The translations under genes and the position numbers were made by a program. A stretch of 64,000 bases of DNA from Pseudomonas sp. PD9R (GTDB lineage: Bacteria; Pseudomonadota; Gammaproteobacteria; Pseudomonadales; Pseudomonadaceae): the NCBI RefSeq assembly GCF_019200975.1, contig NZ_JAHTMR010000006.1, positions 248,001-312,000 on the forward strand, given 5' to 3'. This document shows, piece by piece, positions 1 to 7,123 of this stretch. The notes under the pieces are model-generated. The model did no database searches, was not told the origin of the DNA, and worked only from the letters and a program-made list of their open reading frames with translations. Each line of letters starts with the position of its first letter. The first letter of the stretch is position 1.

Positions 1-304
1 GAAAATCTAAGTGAGTCGTCGCCTTTAATTCGATAGTTTTTTCTCGCGCAATCTCAATTGATGATTTTGATATATCGATACCTTCTGCAGAGCAATGAAC
101 TTTCTCAAAACAGTATCTTGAGCTATATCCCGTTGAGCATGCCAAGTCCAGTAGATATGAGTGGGGTTTTATATTGCTATTTCTGATCCAATAGTTGAGT
201 GTAGCGTCTCCCCCGGGCGGTGTATTATCTTGTTTCATAAAAGCTATGAAGTCGGGGTAGGACATGTCGCTGATACGTGGAATGTCTGCACGTGCTTTCT
301 TCAC
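1..304 (-). CDS. Class I SAM-dependent methyltransferase, N-terminal part (cut by window edge)
   Basis: Translating the minus strand from a GTG at 304 gives 101 residues and then leaves the window, so the C-terminal part is missing. Residues 51-62 (LLDLACSTGYSS) form a SAM-binding motif I (hhDhxCGTG type), and the acidic residue ending beta-2 appears around residue 77 (GID). AGGA lies 8 nt before the GTG, and the start is 17 nt after the flavoprotein stop, so it is probably the last visible gene of the AT-rich minus-strand string. The substrate cannot be read from this fragment. The family call is firm; the start codon is less sure. Confidence 0.7.
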   Translation of the reverse strand, partial: MKKARADIPRISDMSYPDFIAFMKQDNTPPGGDATLNYWIRNSNIKPHSYLLDLACSTGYSSRYCFEKVHCSAEGIDISKSSIEIAREKTIELKATTHLDF

Positions 305-320
305 AAAATTTTTCCTAGGA

Positions 321-1628
321 TTAGCCAAAAGCTTCAGATGTTATTGTGTTAAACATGCTATATGCAGCTTCCGATTCCTTTAGGTGGTGTTCATCAGTGG
401 AAGTAATGGGGGTGTTCTTTAGGTTGTTTATCTCAAGTATGTTGGTATTTTTATCTCTTAAGTAGCTTATTAGAACTGAAATACCGTAGTTCTCAGCACA
501 AAGGCTATAGCAAACGTTCATGAACTCAGGGTCTGGGGGCTCTTGCTCCTTGAATAGACTATAAATTGCTATTGCGCATACTCGTGCTTGGCATGCAGCA
601 GCAAAGGCAGACTTTGGTAACATCTCAGCATAAGCTGAGTCTCCTATAATATGTATCTCTGGTATAAGTAATGATTCAAATGTTTTTGTGTTAACAGGGC
701 ACCAGTTATATTGTTGTGCTAGTCCATTTTTGTATGAAAAAGTGTCGGCATGCTGAGGTGGGACTATATTTATAACGTTTCCTTTTATCTTTCCAAAGTC
801 AGTAGTTATTTCTAAATGTCGTTCATCAACCGCAAGTATTGTGCCTCCTTGTTTTCTTCCTATCCAATTGATGTAGCTATGGGAAGTACCGTAGCCATAT
901 AACTTTTCCCAGGCTGACTCGAATTGCTGTTGCTTCGGGAAACTATCTTTACTGTCCAGAATAATAATGCGTGATCGAGGTTTGTTGATTTTGAGATATT
1001 CAGCTATCAGGCTGGCGCGTTCGTATGGGCCAGGAGGGCACTTGTAGTCGTCAGGTGGAGCTGTAATAATAATCACACCACCGTCGGTCATATTAGAAAT
1101 CTGATTCTTTAGCAACGAATGTTGGTGGCCACCTTGCCAAGCGTGGGGGATTCTTTCCGCGACTTCTTTGCTATAACCATCTATTGCTTCGTAATGAAAT
1201 CCAATGCCTGATGCTACAATGCATCTATCATAGCTGAAGGCTCCAGCTTCCTTTGTAAATACTCGTTTAGATTCATGGTCAATAAGTGTGGCGTAATCAT
1301 GGACTACATTTATTTGATAGTTACTTGTCAGTGTTTTGTAGCTGAACGTTAATGAATTAGCTGAGCGTCGGCCTATGAGATACTCAGCTCCTAGAATACA
1401 GGTGTGATAAATTTTATTGGGTTCTATTAGTGTTATTTCGATGGACTTATCTAGTATGCGTAAGGAGCGGGCAAATGTAGCACCAGCGAAACCTCCTCCA
1501 ATAATAACTACTTTCTTTGGTTTTTTATTAGATGCTGGAGTTTTCGCTGGCGCACTTGCAAAGCTTGCTAGTAAAAGCTTTAACGCATTTCTACGGGTGA
1601 TTGCATCCAATAGGGTTTTTTGGCTCAT
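321..1628 (-). CDS. fccB: Flavocytochrome c sulfide dehydrogenase flavoprotein subunit (FccB-like)
   Basis: 435 residues from ATG 1628 (a TTG two codons upstream is possible). It has a twin-arginine-type signal (TRRNALKLLLASFASA, RR at 12-13), a Rossmann FAD motif (VVIIGGGFAG near 40-49), the YHTC cysteine (C77) where FccB carries covalent FAD, and the redox cysteine pair in YKCPPGPYERA (C197) and WCPVNTKTFES (C310). The family oxidises sulfide in the periplasm and passes electrons to a cytochrome c partner, which is encoded just upstream. All three key cysteines are kept, so the protein looks functional. Finding this phototroph/chemolithotroph-type enzyme in an AT-rich patch of a Pseudomonas suggests acquisition. 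Its substrate here may be a sulfur compound other than sulfide. Confidence 0.88.
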   Translation of the reverse strand: MSQKTLLDAITRRNALKLLLASFASAPAKTPASNKKPKKVVIIGGGFAGATFARSLRILDKSIEITLIEPNKIYHTCILGAEYLIGRRSANSLTFSYKTLTSNYQINVVHDYATLIDHESKRVFTKEAGAFSYDRCIVASGIGFHYEAIDGYSKEVAERIPHAWQGGHQHSLLKNQISNMTDGGVIIITAPPDDYKCPPGPYERASLIAEYLKINKPRSRIIILDSKDSFPKQQQFESAWEKLYGYGTSHSYINWIGRKQGGTILAVDERHLEITTDFGKIKGNVINIVPPQHADTFSYKNGLAQQYNWCPVNTKTFESLLIPEIHIIGDSAYAEMLPKSAFAAACQARVCAIAIYSLFKEQEPPDPEFMNVCYSLCAENYGISVLISYLRDKNTNILEINNLKNTPITSTDEHHLKESEAAYSMFNTITSEAFG

Positions 1629-1706
1629 ATTCAACTGTCAATGGTTGCTTAAGTAGGGAGTAGGGGCGTGTGCACTCTATTGGTTTGGTAATACATTTTT
1701 GAATTG

Positions 1707-2072
1707 CTAAATTAATGGCTTGTGTTCGTGGCATTTTCCACAAGTGCTTTTATCTGTGTTGTACGAGTTTAAAGTGTTTATTTTTGAATAATGATCTGCT
1801 AGTTCGGTTATTTCTTTGTCGTTATGTTTCTCCATGATGCGATTCATAATTGTGCCATTTATAGAGTTGTCTCTATATCCTTGAAGTCTGTCAATGAGAT
1901 ATTTTTTTGGTAATCCTGCAATGGATGGGATTCCCTTCGTGCTAACCCCGCGCATGCCATGGCAGTTTGTACAGCTATTAGCAATCATTGGAATGCTTGG
2001 CTTTTCAGTGGCTAGTAGTCTTTCCGAAAAGGGCAGCGCAAACATTAATAAATAAATGTAAGTTTTCGGCAT
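1707..2072 (-). CDS. fccA: c-type cytochrome, FccA-like, shortened after second heme motif
   Basis: 121 residues with an N-terminal hydrophobic signal (about 1-21) and two heme-attachment motifs: CTNCH (34-38) and CGKCH (111-115). Between them, IMNRIM (75-80) offers a likely axial Met, as in cytochrome c553 domains. The layout resembles the diheme FccA subunit of flavocytochrome c, but the protein ends seven residues after the second CxxCH, so the second heme domain lacks most of its fold and axial ligand. It lies 78 bp upstream of the FccB-like gene and is its natural electron acceptor. It is either a minimal partner or a truncated one; nothing past the stop obviously continues the second domain. 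Confidence 0.82.
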   Translation of the reverse strand: MPKTYIYLLMFALPFSERLLATEKPSIPMIANSCTNCHGMRGVSTKGIPSIAGLPKKYLIDRLQGYRDNSINGTIMNRIMEKHNDKEITELADHYSKINTLNSYNTDKSTCGKCHEHKPLI

Positions 2073-2090
2073 TTACGCTCTATTGCTCGA

Positions 2091-2378
2091 TTAATGTGTC
2101 GTTTTGGTTTTGTGGGGTTGTTGGTTTCTTACGACATCGCCGAAATAGATTTTTGAGTTTTGTAAGTACATTTTTGGTATTTTGGTTCCTCCATAGGTGT
2201 TTGCATGTCCACTCATGTAGTTTTGCAAATTTTCGAACGTGCTGAAAATTTTAGTCGCGCGATCATAAGAGCCTTTGTCGTGATAAATTATGAGGTGGAT
2301 AAGTGGCTCTCCTAATTTTGTAGGGATAATGTTAACTGTTTCGGTGTTTGTTTTATTGTAGTTTGAATATGCGGTCAT
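2091..2378 (-). CDS. Unknown protein, 95 aa; likely the 3' part of a frameshifted gene
   Basis: I do not recognise this protein. The ATG at 2378 has no convincing Shine-Dalgarno sequence, while the frame stays open upstream to 2414, overlapping the end of the small signal-peptide frame at 2396-2563. A one-base frame change between about 2396 and 2414 would join the two into one exported protein of roughly 150 residues. The visible part is polar, with a short hydrophobic stretch (LIHLIIYHDKG) and a basic tail (PHKTKTTH), and has no cysteine. It sits 18 bp upstream of the FccA-like gene in the same direction. Function unknown. Confidence 0.45.
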   Translation of the reverse strand: MTAYSNYNKTNTETVNIIPTKLGEPLIHLIIYHDKGSYDRATKIFSTFENLQNYMSGHANTYGGTKIPKMYLQNSKIYFGDVVRNQQPHKTKTTH

Positions 2379-2395
2379 GTACTTTGATTGATCTT

Positions 2396-2563
2396 TTACA
2401 AAGGAGTTAGGAATTCATTTTCCATTCCTTTGGGTGGTTCAAATATTATGGTTAGAGATTTTAAAAAATCCGGAGAATCGACTATCCTCTGTTCTGATAG
2501 GGTTAGTGGTATGTCTAATAAATATACAGCGCTAAATGCCAATGCGATATGTTTTACTTTCAT
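2396..2563 (-). CDS. Small signal-peptide-bearing frame, 55 aa; likely the 5' part of a frameshifted gene
   Basis: An ATG at 2563 is preceded by AAAGGA at proper spacing and opens 55 codons. The start MKVKHIALAFSAVYLLDIPL looks like a Sec signal peptide, with a plausible cut near residue 23 (TLS/EQ). It then reads about 30 more residues (FLKSLTIIFEPPKGMENEF) and stops in TAA at 2396, where the 95-residue frame is already open. A good ribosome site and signal here, and none on the next frame, argue that the two are halves of one broken or recoded gene. Function unknown. Confidence 0.45.
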   Translation of the reverse strand: MKVKHIALAFSAVYLLDIPLTLSEQRIVDSPDFLKSLTIIFEPPKGMENEFLTPL

Positions 2564-2623
2564 GGCAGTCCTTTCTTGGTTTTGATAGAGGCTGTTCTAC
2601 CTAGATATTTTTAGGGCTTGTAA

Positions 2624-3610
2624 TTAGGTAAAAGTGTCGAATACATTAAAGTTTGTTGGTAGGTGGCTTGCATTCCATTGTGTAAGTAGTGTTTTTTTTC
2701 TTTGAAACGATTCTGTAGCTATGAATGAAATTACTCCATAGGCAAGTAAGGAAGCGATGCTGAAGTTCATAGGACCAAAGCTTGGCATTACAGATGTTGG
2801 CAGCCTTTGCCAGTGTTCAGCGTCTTCATGTAAATCAAACTCAGATTGAGTGGTGTCTCCTGAAAAAAAATTAGCAGAACAATGTGTATGTAGGTAACCG
2901 CCGCTAACAACTGGAGTTGACGTTTTTTTGGAAAGCTCACCACAACGCGCCGCCAGCGTCGCTGGGTCGTCGGCGGTTACAACAATTGTTGTGTATTTGA
3001 CAATGGTAGAGAGTTGTAGTAAATCGTCAAAAGATAACTTTCTGTTGATTGTTTCGATTTTAGTGCTATCAAATCGCTCCTCAATAGCCGCTTTTAAAGC
3101 GAGTACTTTGTATTTACCAATGTCTTTTTTTCTCCAAAATAATTGTCTGTTTAGGTTGCTTTTTTCGATGGTGTCTGAATCTACGAGTGTGAAGCTTTTA
3201 ACGCCACAGCCTGCTAATAACAGTGCGACACTGCTCCCTATTCCGCCACAGCCTACAATTAAGATTTTAGAATCTTGTAATGATTGAGAATCTTTTAGTA
3301 TCTGGCCGCAGTTTTTTGCGATGCACATGAAGAAACTCGTGTTTCGACTAGTGTCAGGATTTTTTAGTAAGCGAACTACTTCATTTATTTCGCTCGGTGT
3401 CCCCTCAATCAATGAGCCTGATGTTATCAATCCTTCAGTTAGTGCAGGGATGCTCTGTTGGTTTAGCTTAATGATACTGTCTGGGCCGTTGATATAGGTG
3501 GTGTTGTTCATCAGGCAGTAAAGCGTCGATGGCGCTATGATACCGATGGCTTTTCCTCTTTCGTTAAGGAAGATGTAGTCATCCAGTGTTATGTCTTGCT
3601 CTAAACTCAT
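2624..3610 (-). CDS. ThiF/MoeB/MccB-family E1-like adenylyltransferase
   Basis: 328 residues. An N-terminal part of ~110 residues without clear motif precedes an E1 domain with the nucleotide loop GCGGIGS (120-126), the VDSD acidic turn (143-146) and SNLNRQ (151-156), the Arg-containing motif that contacts ATP. E1-like enzymes adenylate a C-terminal carboxylate of a small protein or peptide (ThiS, MoaD, or the MccA heptapeptide in microcin C synthesis). The extra N-terminal domain and the lack of paired CxxC zinc motifs resemble MccB more than ThiF/MoeB. No ThiS/MoaD-like Gly-Gly protein is visible nearby; the only small partner is the 78-aa exported peptide 47 bp upstream. The substrate is not known. 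Confidence 0.8.
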   Translation of the reverse strand: MSLEQDITLDDYIFLNERGKAIGIIAPSTLYCLMNNTTYINGPDSIIKLNQQSIPALTEGLITSGSLIEGTPSEINEVVRLLKNPDTSRNTSFFMCIAKNCGQILKDSQSLQDSKILIVGCGGIGSSVALLLAGCGVKSFTLVDSDTIEKSNLNRQLFWRKKDIGKYKVLALKAAIEERFDSTKIETINRKLSFDDLLQLSTIVKYTTIVVTADDPATLAARCGELSKKTSTPVVSGGYLHTHCSANFFSGDTTQSEFDLHEDAEHWQRLPTSVMPSFGPMNFSIASLLAYGVISFIATESFQRKKTLLTQWNASHLPTNFNVFDTFT

Positions 3611-3657
3611 TGATTGAAATCTCGATGGCTTGTGTTGACGCGTAGTGCGCGCTTGTG

Positions 3658-3894
3658 TTAATTACAGCTGGCATTTAGTATTTTATATTCGTCTGTAAGG
3701 TGATTTGTTAAGATTGAAGTTAGTTGGGCTTTGCTTTTGGTCGTGTCTTTAACGTTTTCTGTATGGAGAATGTCGTTCGCTTTTGGGCATTGAAGTTCTG
3801 AGGGCGTTTCGGCGTTGTATGCAGATATGGGGGTCGCGTTTGCAATACTAGATGCTCCGAGAAGAATTACGGTAACCCCGGCTAATAGTTTCAT
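3658..3894 (-). CDS. Small exported peptide, 78 aa, unknown
   Basis: MKLLAGVTVILLGASSIANA (1-20) is a good Sec signal peptide with an ANA/T cleavage site. The mature part is 58 residues with two cysteines (C36 and C77) and ends in NASCN. AAGGA precedes the ATG. It is the first gene of the minus-strand string and lies just upstream of the E1-like enzyme. I do not recognise the family. Because E1-like MccB enzymes act on a C-terminal Asn of a small peptide, the terminal Asn is suggestive, but an export signal is not typical of such substrates. It could simply be a small secreted protein. Confidence 0.6.
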   Translation of the reverse strand: MKLLAGVTVILLGASSIANATPISAYNAETPSELQCPKANDILHTENVKDTTKSKAQLTSILTNHLTDEYKILNASCN

Positions 3895-4350
3895 TGGTGT
3901 GGTCCTTTATTTGTATAGGTGTGTTAATTGATATTCGATGTTTCACGCCTTCAGTGTTGATCCATCATAGATACGCTCGCAAGTAGTCGGGTGTAACCTA
4001 ATATTTCTGATCTTGTAGTTGGTACGATTGATGCTTTTTTGGATTTGAATGCTGTTGTAGGATCGTTCCTATATAGCTGTAGGTTGGGTCTGGATTTATT
4101 TGGCGTCGCTGAAAGAGTTCTTCTTTTGCTGGCTCTTAACCTCTTGTTTTTGCAGCGAACGTGTTATTTAGTACGTAAGCTTTTTCTTTAAAGTTTGTAG
4201 GAGAGCTGTAGGGCTATTTAAACTAGCAAATGTCTTTGGCGGAGACTGCTTATGTGAGTTTGTACGCATTATCGTAAATGCTTATATGTAAAGATTCTAT
4301 TTGTTGGAGGGAGTGCTTTTCTACGGAATAACTGAATTCAGCAAATAGAA
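3895..4350. other. AT-rich non-coding stretch upstream of the minus-strand string
   Basis: About 450 bp with no frame of useful length on either strand and no RNA gene, tandem repeat or terminator that I can recognise. It should contain the promoter for the minus-strand string, but no clear -35/-10 pair stands out. Composition matches the island to its left rather than the GC-rich core to its right; the change comes near 4350, where creA homology starts. Confidence 0.5.
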
Positions 4351-4739
4351 AAAATTGTGAGGAGGTGGGGGAAGCGTTTGATGATCCGAAGGCCGAAAGC
4401 GTGACCTGTTACCTGTTACCTGTTACCTGTCGCGTGCCAAGACCGGAGGCGTGAAAGGAGGGGGGGAAGGGAGGCTTGGGGTTGGCGGAGGATTGCGCTG
4501 AGGCGTCCATTGCCTGTCGTCAGGCCGGTCCTATCAGCTTCAAGGGCGAGCTCAAGGACGGCGACGAGGTGTTCAAGGAGCGCACGTCGCTGGTGTTCAA
4601 GACCATGCAGGTGGTGCGTTTCCTCGACAAGAAGCGCAATACGCTGGTGTACCTTGTCTACAGCGATCGCTTGATCGAGGGCAGTCCGCAGAATGCGGTG
4701 ACGGCGATTCCGATTTTGCCGTGGGCGCACGCTCAGTAA
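4351..4739 (+). pseudogene. creA: creA remnant (CreA-family periplasmic protein), broken by small insertions
   Basis: The last ~87 codons (4476-4739) read a clean CreA C-terminus ([18 protein letters not shown] ... [11 protein letters not shown] ... [16 protein letters not shown]). Upstream, CreA homology continues in changing frames: KIV at 4351-4359, EAFDDPKAESVTCYL at 4371-4415, [11 protein letters not shown] at 4430-4462. The breaks are G-rich or tandem insertions: about +8 near 4360-4368, +14 from three copies of TACCTGT (4410-4430) where one is expected, and +13 around 4454-4466. The signal peptide and the first ~30 codons are absent. CreA normally sits just before rpsT in Pseudomonas, so this is the native gene, dead at the edge of the AT-rich island. 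Confidence 0.8.
4407..4430. repeat. Tandem 7-bp repeat (TACCTGT x3) inside creA remnant
   Basis: TGT is followed by three perfect copies of TACCTGT. One copy would keep the CreA reading frame (TCY-L-SRAK), so two extra copies (+14) have been gained, which shifts the frame. It looks like replication slippage on a short repeat. Confidence 0.8.
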
Positions 4740-4757
4740 TCAGACGAAGATCCAAAT

Positions 4758-4847
4758 TGTAGGAGTGAGCCTGCTCGCGATAGCGGTGCAGCAGTCGACA
4801 TCGGTGTTGAATGTTGCGCCGCTATCGCGAGCAGGCTCACTCCTACA
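4758..4847. repeat. REP pair (REPIN), TGTAGGAGTGAGCC type
   Basis: The left arm 4758-4786 (TGTAGGAGTGAGCCTGCTCG...) and right arm 4819-4847 are nearly exact reverse complements around a ~32-bp loop. This is the common REP doublet of fluorescent pseudomonads. It lies between the creA stop and the rpsT terminator. Confidence 0.85.
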
Positions 4848-4882
4848 TTTTTTTGCGCGGCGTTCATCAAATCGCAGGCAAT

Positions 4883-4910
4883 AAAAAACCGACCCTGAGG
4901 TCGGTTTTTT
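4883..4910 (-). terminator. Rho-independent terminator of rpsT
   Basis: ACCGACC-CTGA-GGTCGGT stem with A6 on the left and T6 on the right, so it can work on both strands. It is 15 bp beyond the rpsT stop. Confidence 0.85.
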
Positions 4911-4924
4911 AATGAGCGTGTCGC

Positions 4925-5203
4925 TTAGGCAGCAGCGGCAACGTTCAGGGCCTTGACGTGGCCATTCAGGCGGCTCTTATGGCGAGCAGCTTTGTTCTTG
5001 TGGATGATGCCTTTATCGGCCATACGGTCGATAACTGGCACAGCCAGAACGTAAGCAGCTTGAGCTTTTTCAGCGTCTTTTGCGTCGATGGCCTTAACTA
5101 CATTCTTGATGTAGGTACGAACCATGGAACGCAGGCTGGCGTTGTGGCTGCGACGCTTCTCAGCCTGTTTTGCACGTTTTTTGGCGGAAGGTGAGTTGGC
5201 CAC
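4925..5203 (-). CDS. rpsT: 30S ribosomal protein S20
   Basis: 92 residues, starting [18 protein letters not shown], with the strongly basic helical composition of S20, a primary 16S rRNA binder of the 30S subunit. Length fits the family (about 90). The AGGAG of TCGAGGAGCTCGACGGTG lies upstream of the start. The gene is monocistronic, with its own promoter (5257-5285) and terminator (4883-4910), and diverges from murJ, the usual Pseudomonas arrangement. Confidence 0.97.
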   Translation of the reverse strand: MANSPSAKKRAKQAEKRRSHNASLRSMVRTYIKNVVKAIDAKDAEKAQAAYVLAVPVIDRMADKGIIHKNKAARHKSRLNGHVKALNVAAAA

Positions 5204-5256
5204 CGTCGAGCTCCTCGAAAGACTTTTTAGGAAATAGCAAACAAAATAGGCCGCGA

Positions 5257-5285
5257 ATCATGCCGATGAGTTGATGTCTTGTCAA
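5257..5285 (-). promoter_or_regulatory. Sigma70 promoter of rpsT
   Basis: On the minus strand TTGACA (5280-5285) and CATGAT (5257-5262) are separated by 17 bp, about 55 bp before the rpsT start. A second, weaker pair (TTTACA, 17 bp, AAATAT) lies further upstream near 5330-5360, so two rpsT promoters are possible. Confidence 0.6.
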
Positions 5286-5455
5286 GGGCGGTTGAGACGT
5301 TCCGCTAAGTGGTAGGTATAAAGAGGCGGGATATTTATTTCCGGCGCTTGACCTGTAAACTCGCGAGCTTTGGCTCTGTGCTGTTGCGGCGCGGAGTATC
5401 GCATAAGTAGGCGCGTAGTTCGCCTGCTGTTTATCGACAGGCACAAACTCTTTCA

Positions 5456-6994
5456 ATGAATCTGCTCAAATCGTTGGCCGCCGTAAGCTCTATCACGATG
5501 CTTTCCCGGATTCTGGGCTTTGTTCGTGACACCCTCATTGCGCGCACATTTGGCGCCGGAATGGCGACCGATGCCTTCTTTATCGCCTTCAAACTGCCCA
5601 ATCTGCTGCGAAGGATCTTCGCCGAGGGGGCATTTTCCCAAGCGTTCGTGCCGATTCTTGCCGAATACAAAAGTCAGCAAGGCGAGGAAGCGACGCGAAC
5701 GTTCATTGCCTATGTCTCGGGGCTACTGACGCTGGTGCTGGCGCTGGTCACCGCATTGGGCATGATCGCCGCGCCGTGGGTCATCTGGGTGACTGCGCCG
5801 GGTTTCACCGACACTCCGGAAAAATTTGAGCTGACCTCCAGTCTGCTGCGGGTGACCTTTCCTTACATTTTGCTGATTTCCCTTTCTTCGTTGGCTGGCG
5901 CGATTCTCAATACCTGGAACCGTTTTTCGGTGCCGGCTTTTGTGCCGACCCTGCTTAACGTCAGCATGATCATCTTTGCGCTGTTCCTGACGCCGTACTT
6001 CGATCCACCGGTAATGGCGCTCGGTTGGGCCGTGCTGGCGGGCGGTCTGGCGCAGTTGCTCTACCAGCTGCCACACCTGAAAAAGATCGGCATGCTGGTG
6101 CTGCCGCGCCTGAACCTGCGTGACAGTGGCGTCTGGCGGGTGATGAAGCAGATGCTGCCGGCGATTCTTGGTGTGTCCGTGAGCCAGATTTCGCTGATCA
6201 TCAACACTATTTTTGCCTCGTTCCTGGTTGCCGGTTCCGTGTCCTGGATGTACTACGCGGACCGTTTGATGGAATTGCCATCCGGCGTGCTGGGCGTAGC
6301 GTTGGGCACGATCCTGCTGCCGACGCTGGCCAAGACGTACGCCAACAAGGATCGCCACGAGTATTCGCGAATCCTCGACTGGGGCCTGCGCCTGTGCTTC
6401 GTGCTGGTCTTGCCTTGCTCCCTGGCGTTGGGGATTCTGGCTGAGCCGCTGACAGTTTCATTGTTCCAATACGGCCAGTTCGGTGCGTTCGATGCCGCCA
6501 TGACCCAGCGCGCTTTGGTCGCCTATTCCGTCGGTTTGCTCGGGATTATCGTGATTAAAGTGCTTGCGCCGGGTTTTTATGCGCAACAAAACATCCGCAC
6601 ACCGGTAAAAATCGCGATATTCACCCTGATCGTCACTCAGCTGTTCAACCTTGTGCTGATTGGTCCGCTGGCCCATGCCGGTCTGGCGCTCGCCATCAGC
6701 GCCGGTGCCTGTCTTAATGCCGGATTGCTCTTCTATCAACTGCGCAAGCAGCAGATGTATCAGCCGCAACCGGGTTGGGGGAAGTTCGGATTGAAGCTGG
6801 TGATCGCAGTAACGGTGATGTCTGCGGTATTGCTGGGCGCAATGCATTTCATGCCAGCTTGGGATCAAGGGCATATGTTCGAGCGTTTCTTGCGCCTGGG
6901 GGCCTTGGTGGTCGCCGGTGTGGTGGCGTATTTCGGCATGTTAGTGTTGATGGGCTTCCGCTTGCGCGACTTCAATCGCAAGGCGCTTGGCTGA
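5456..6994 (+). CDS. murJ: Lipid II flippase MurJ (MviN)
   Basis: 512 residues, starting [33 protein letters not shown] when read in two pieces ([20 protein letters not shown] then [13 protein letters not shown]), the typical MurJ N-terminus, with hydrophobic segments throughout consistent with 14 transmembrane helices of the MOP superfamily. It flips lipid II across the inner membrane for peptidoglycan synthesis. The length matches the family. It diverges from rpsT and is followed by ribF and ileS in the usual gammaproteobacterial order. Confidence 0.96.
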   Translation: MNLLKSLAAVSSITMLSRILGFVRDTLIARTFGAGMATDAFFIAFKLPNLLRRIFAEGAFSQAFVPILAEYKSQQGEEATRTFIAYVSGLLTLVLALVTALGMIAAPWVIWVTAPGFTDTPEKFELTSSLLRVTFPYILLISLSSLAGAILNTWNRFSVPAFVPTLLNVSMIIFALFLTPYFDPPVMALGWAVLAGGLAQLLYQLPHLKKIGMLVLPRLNLRDSGVWRVMKQMLPAILGVSVSQISLIINTIFASFLVAGSVSWMYYADRLMELPSGVLGVALGTILLPTLAKTYANKDRHEYSRILDWGLRLCFVLVLPCSLALGILAEPLTVSLFQYGQFGAFDAAMTQRALVAYSVGLLGIIVIKVLAPGFYAQQNIRTPVKIAIFTLIVTQLFNLVLIGPLAHAGLALAISAGACLNAGLLFYQLRKQQMYQPQPGWGKFGLKLVIAVTVMSAVLLGAMHFMPAWDQGHMFERFLRLGALVVAGVVAYFGMLVLMGFRLRDFNRKALG

Positions 6995-7123
6995 AGCCAG
7001 GGCTGCAATAAACACGGGCGGGCCGACGTTTTTGTCGGCTCGATTACTTTGGGATACGGTGTTGCCTGTCGTCGGCCGCCGGGTGTGGTTATAATCGACC
7101 ACTTTATGAGCAAGAAGCGCGTT

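Noticed and set aside
4407..4430. Tandem TACCTGT copies as a phase-variation switch
   Set aside because: The gene has two other frame breaks and no start, so changing this repeat alone could not restore it.
4416..4730. 104-codon minus-strand frame over the creA remnant
   Set aside because: The plus strand carries clear CreA residues; the minus-strand product is Arg/Leu/His-rich noise.
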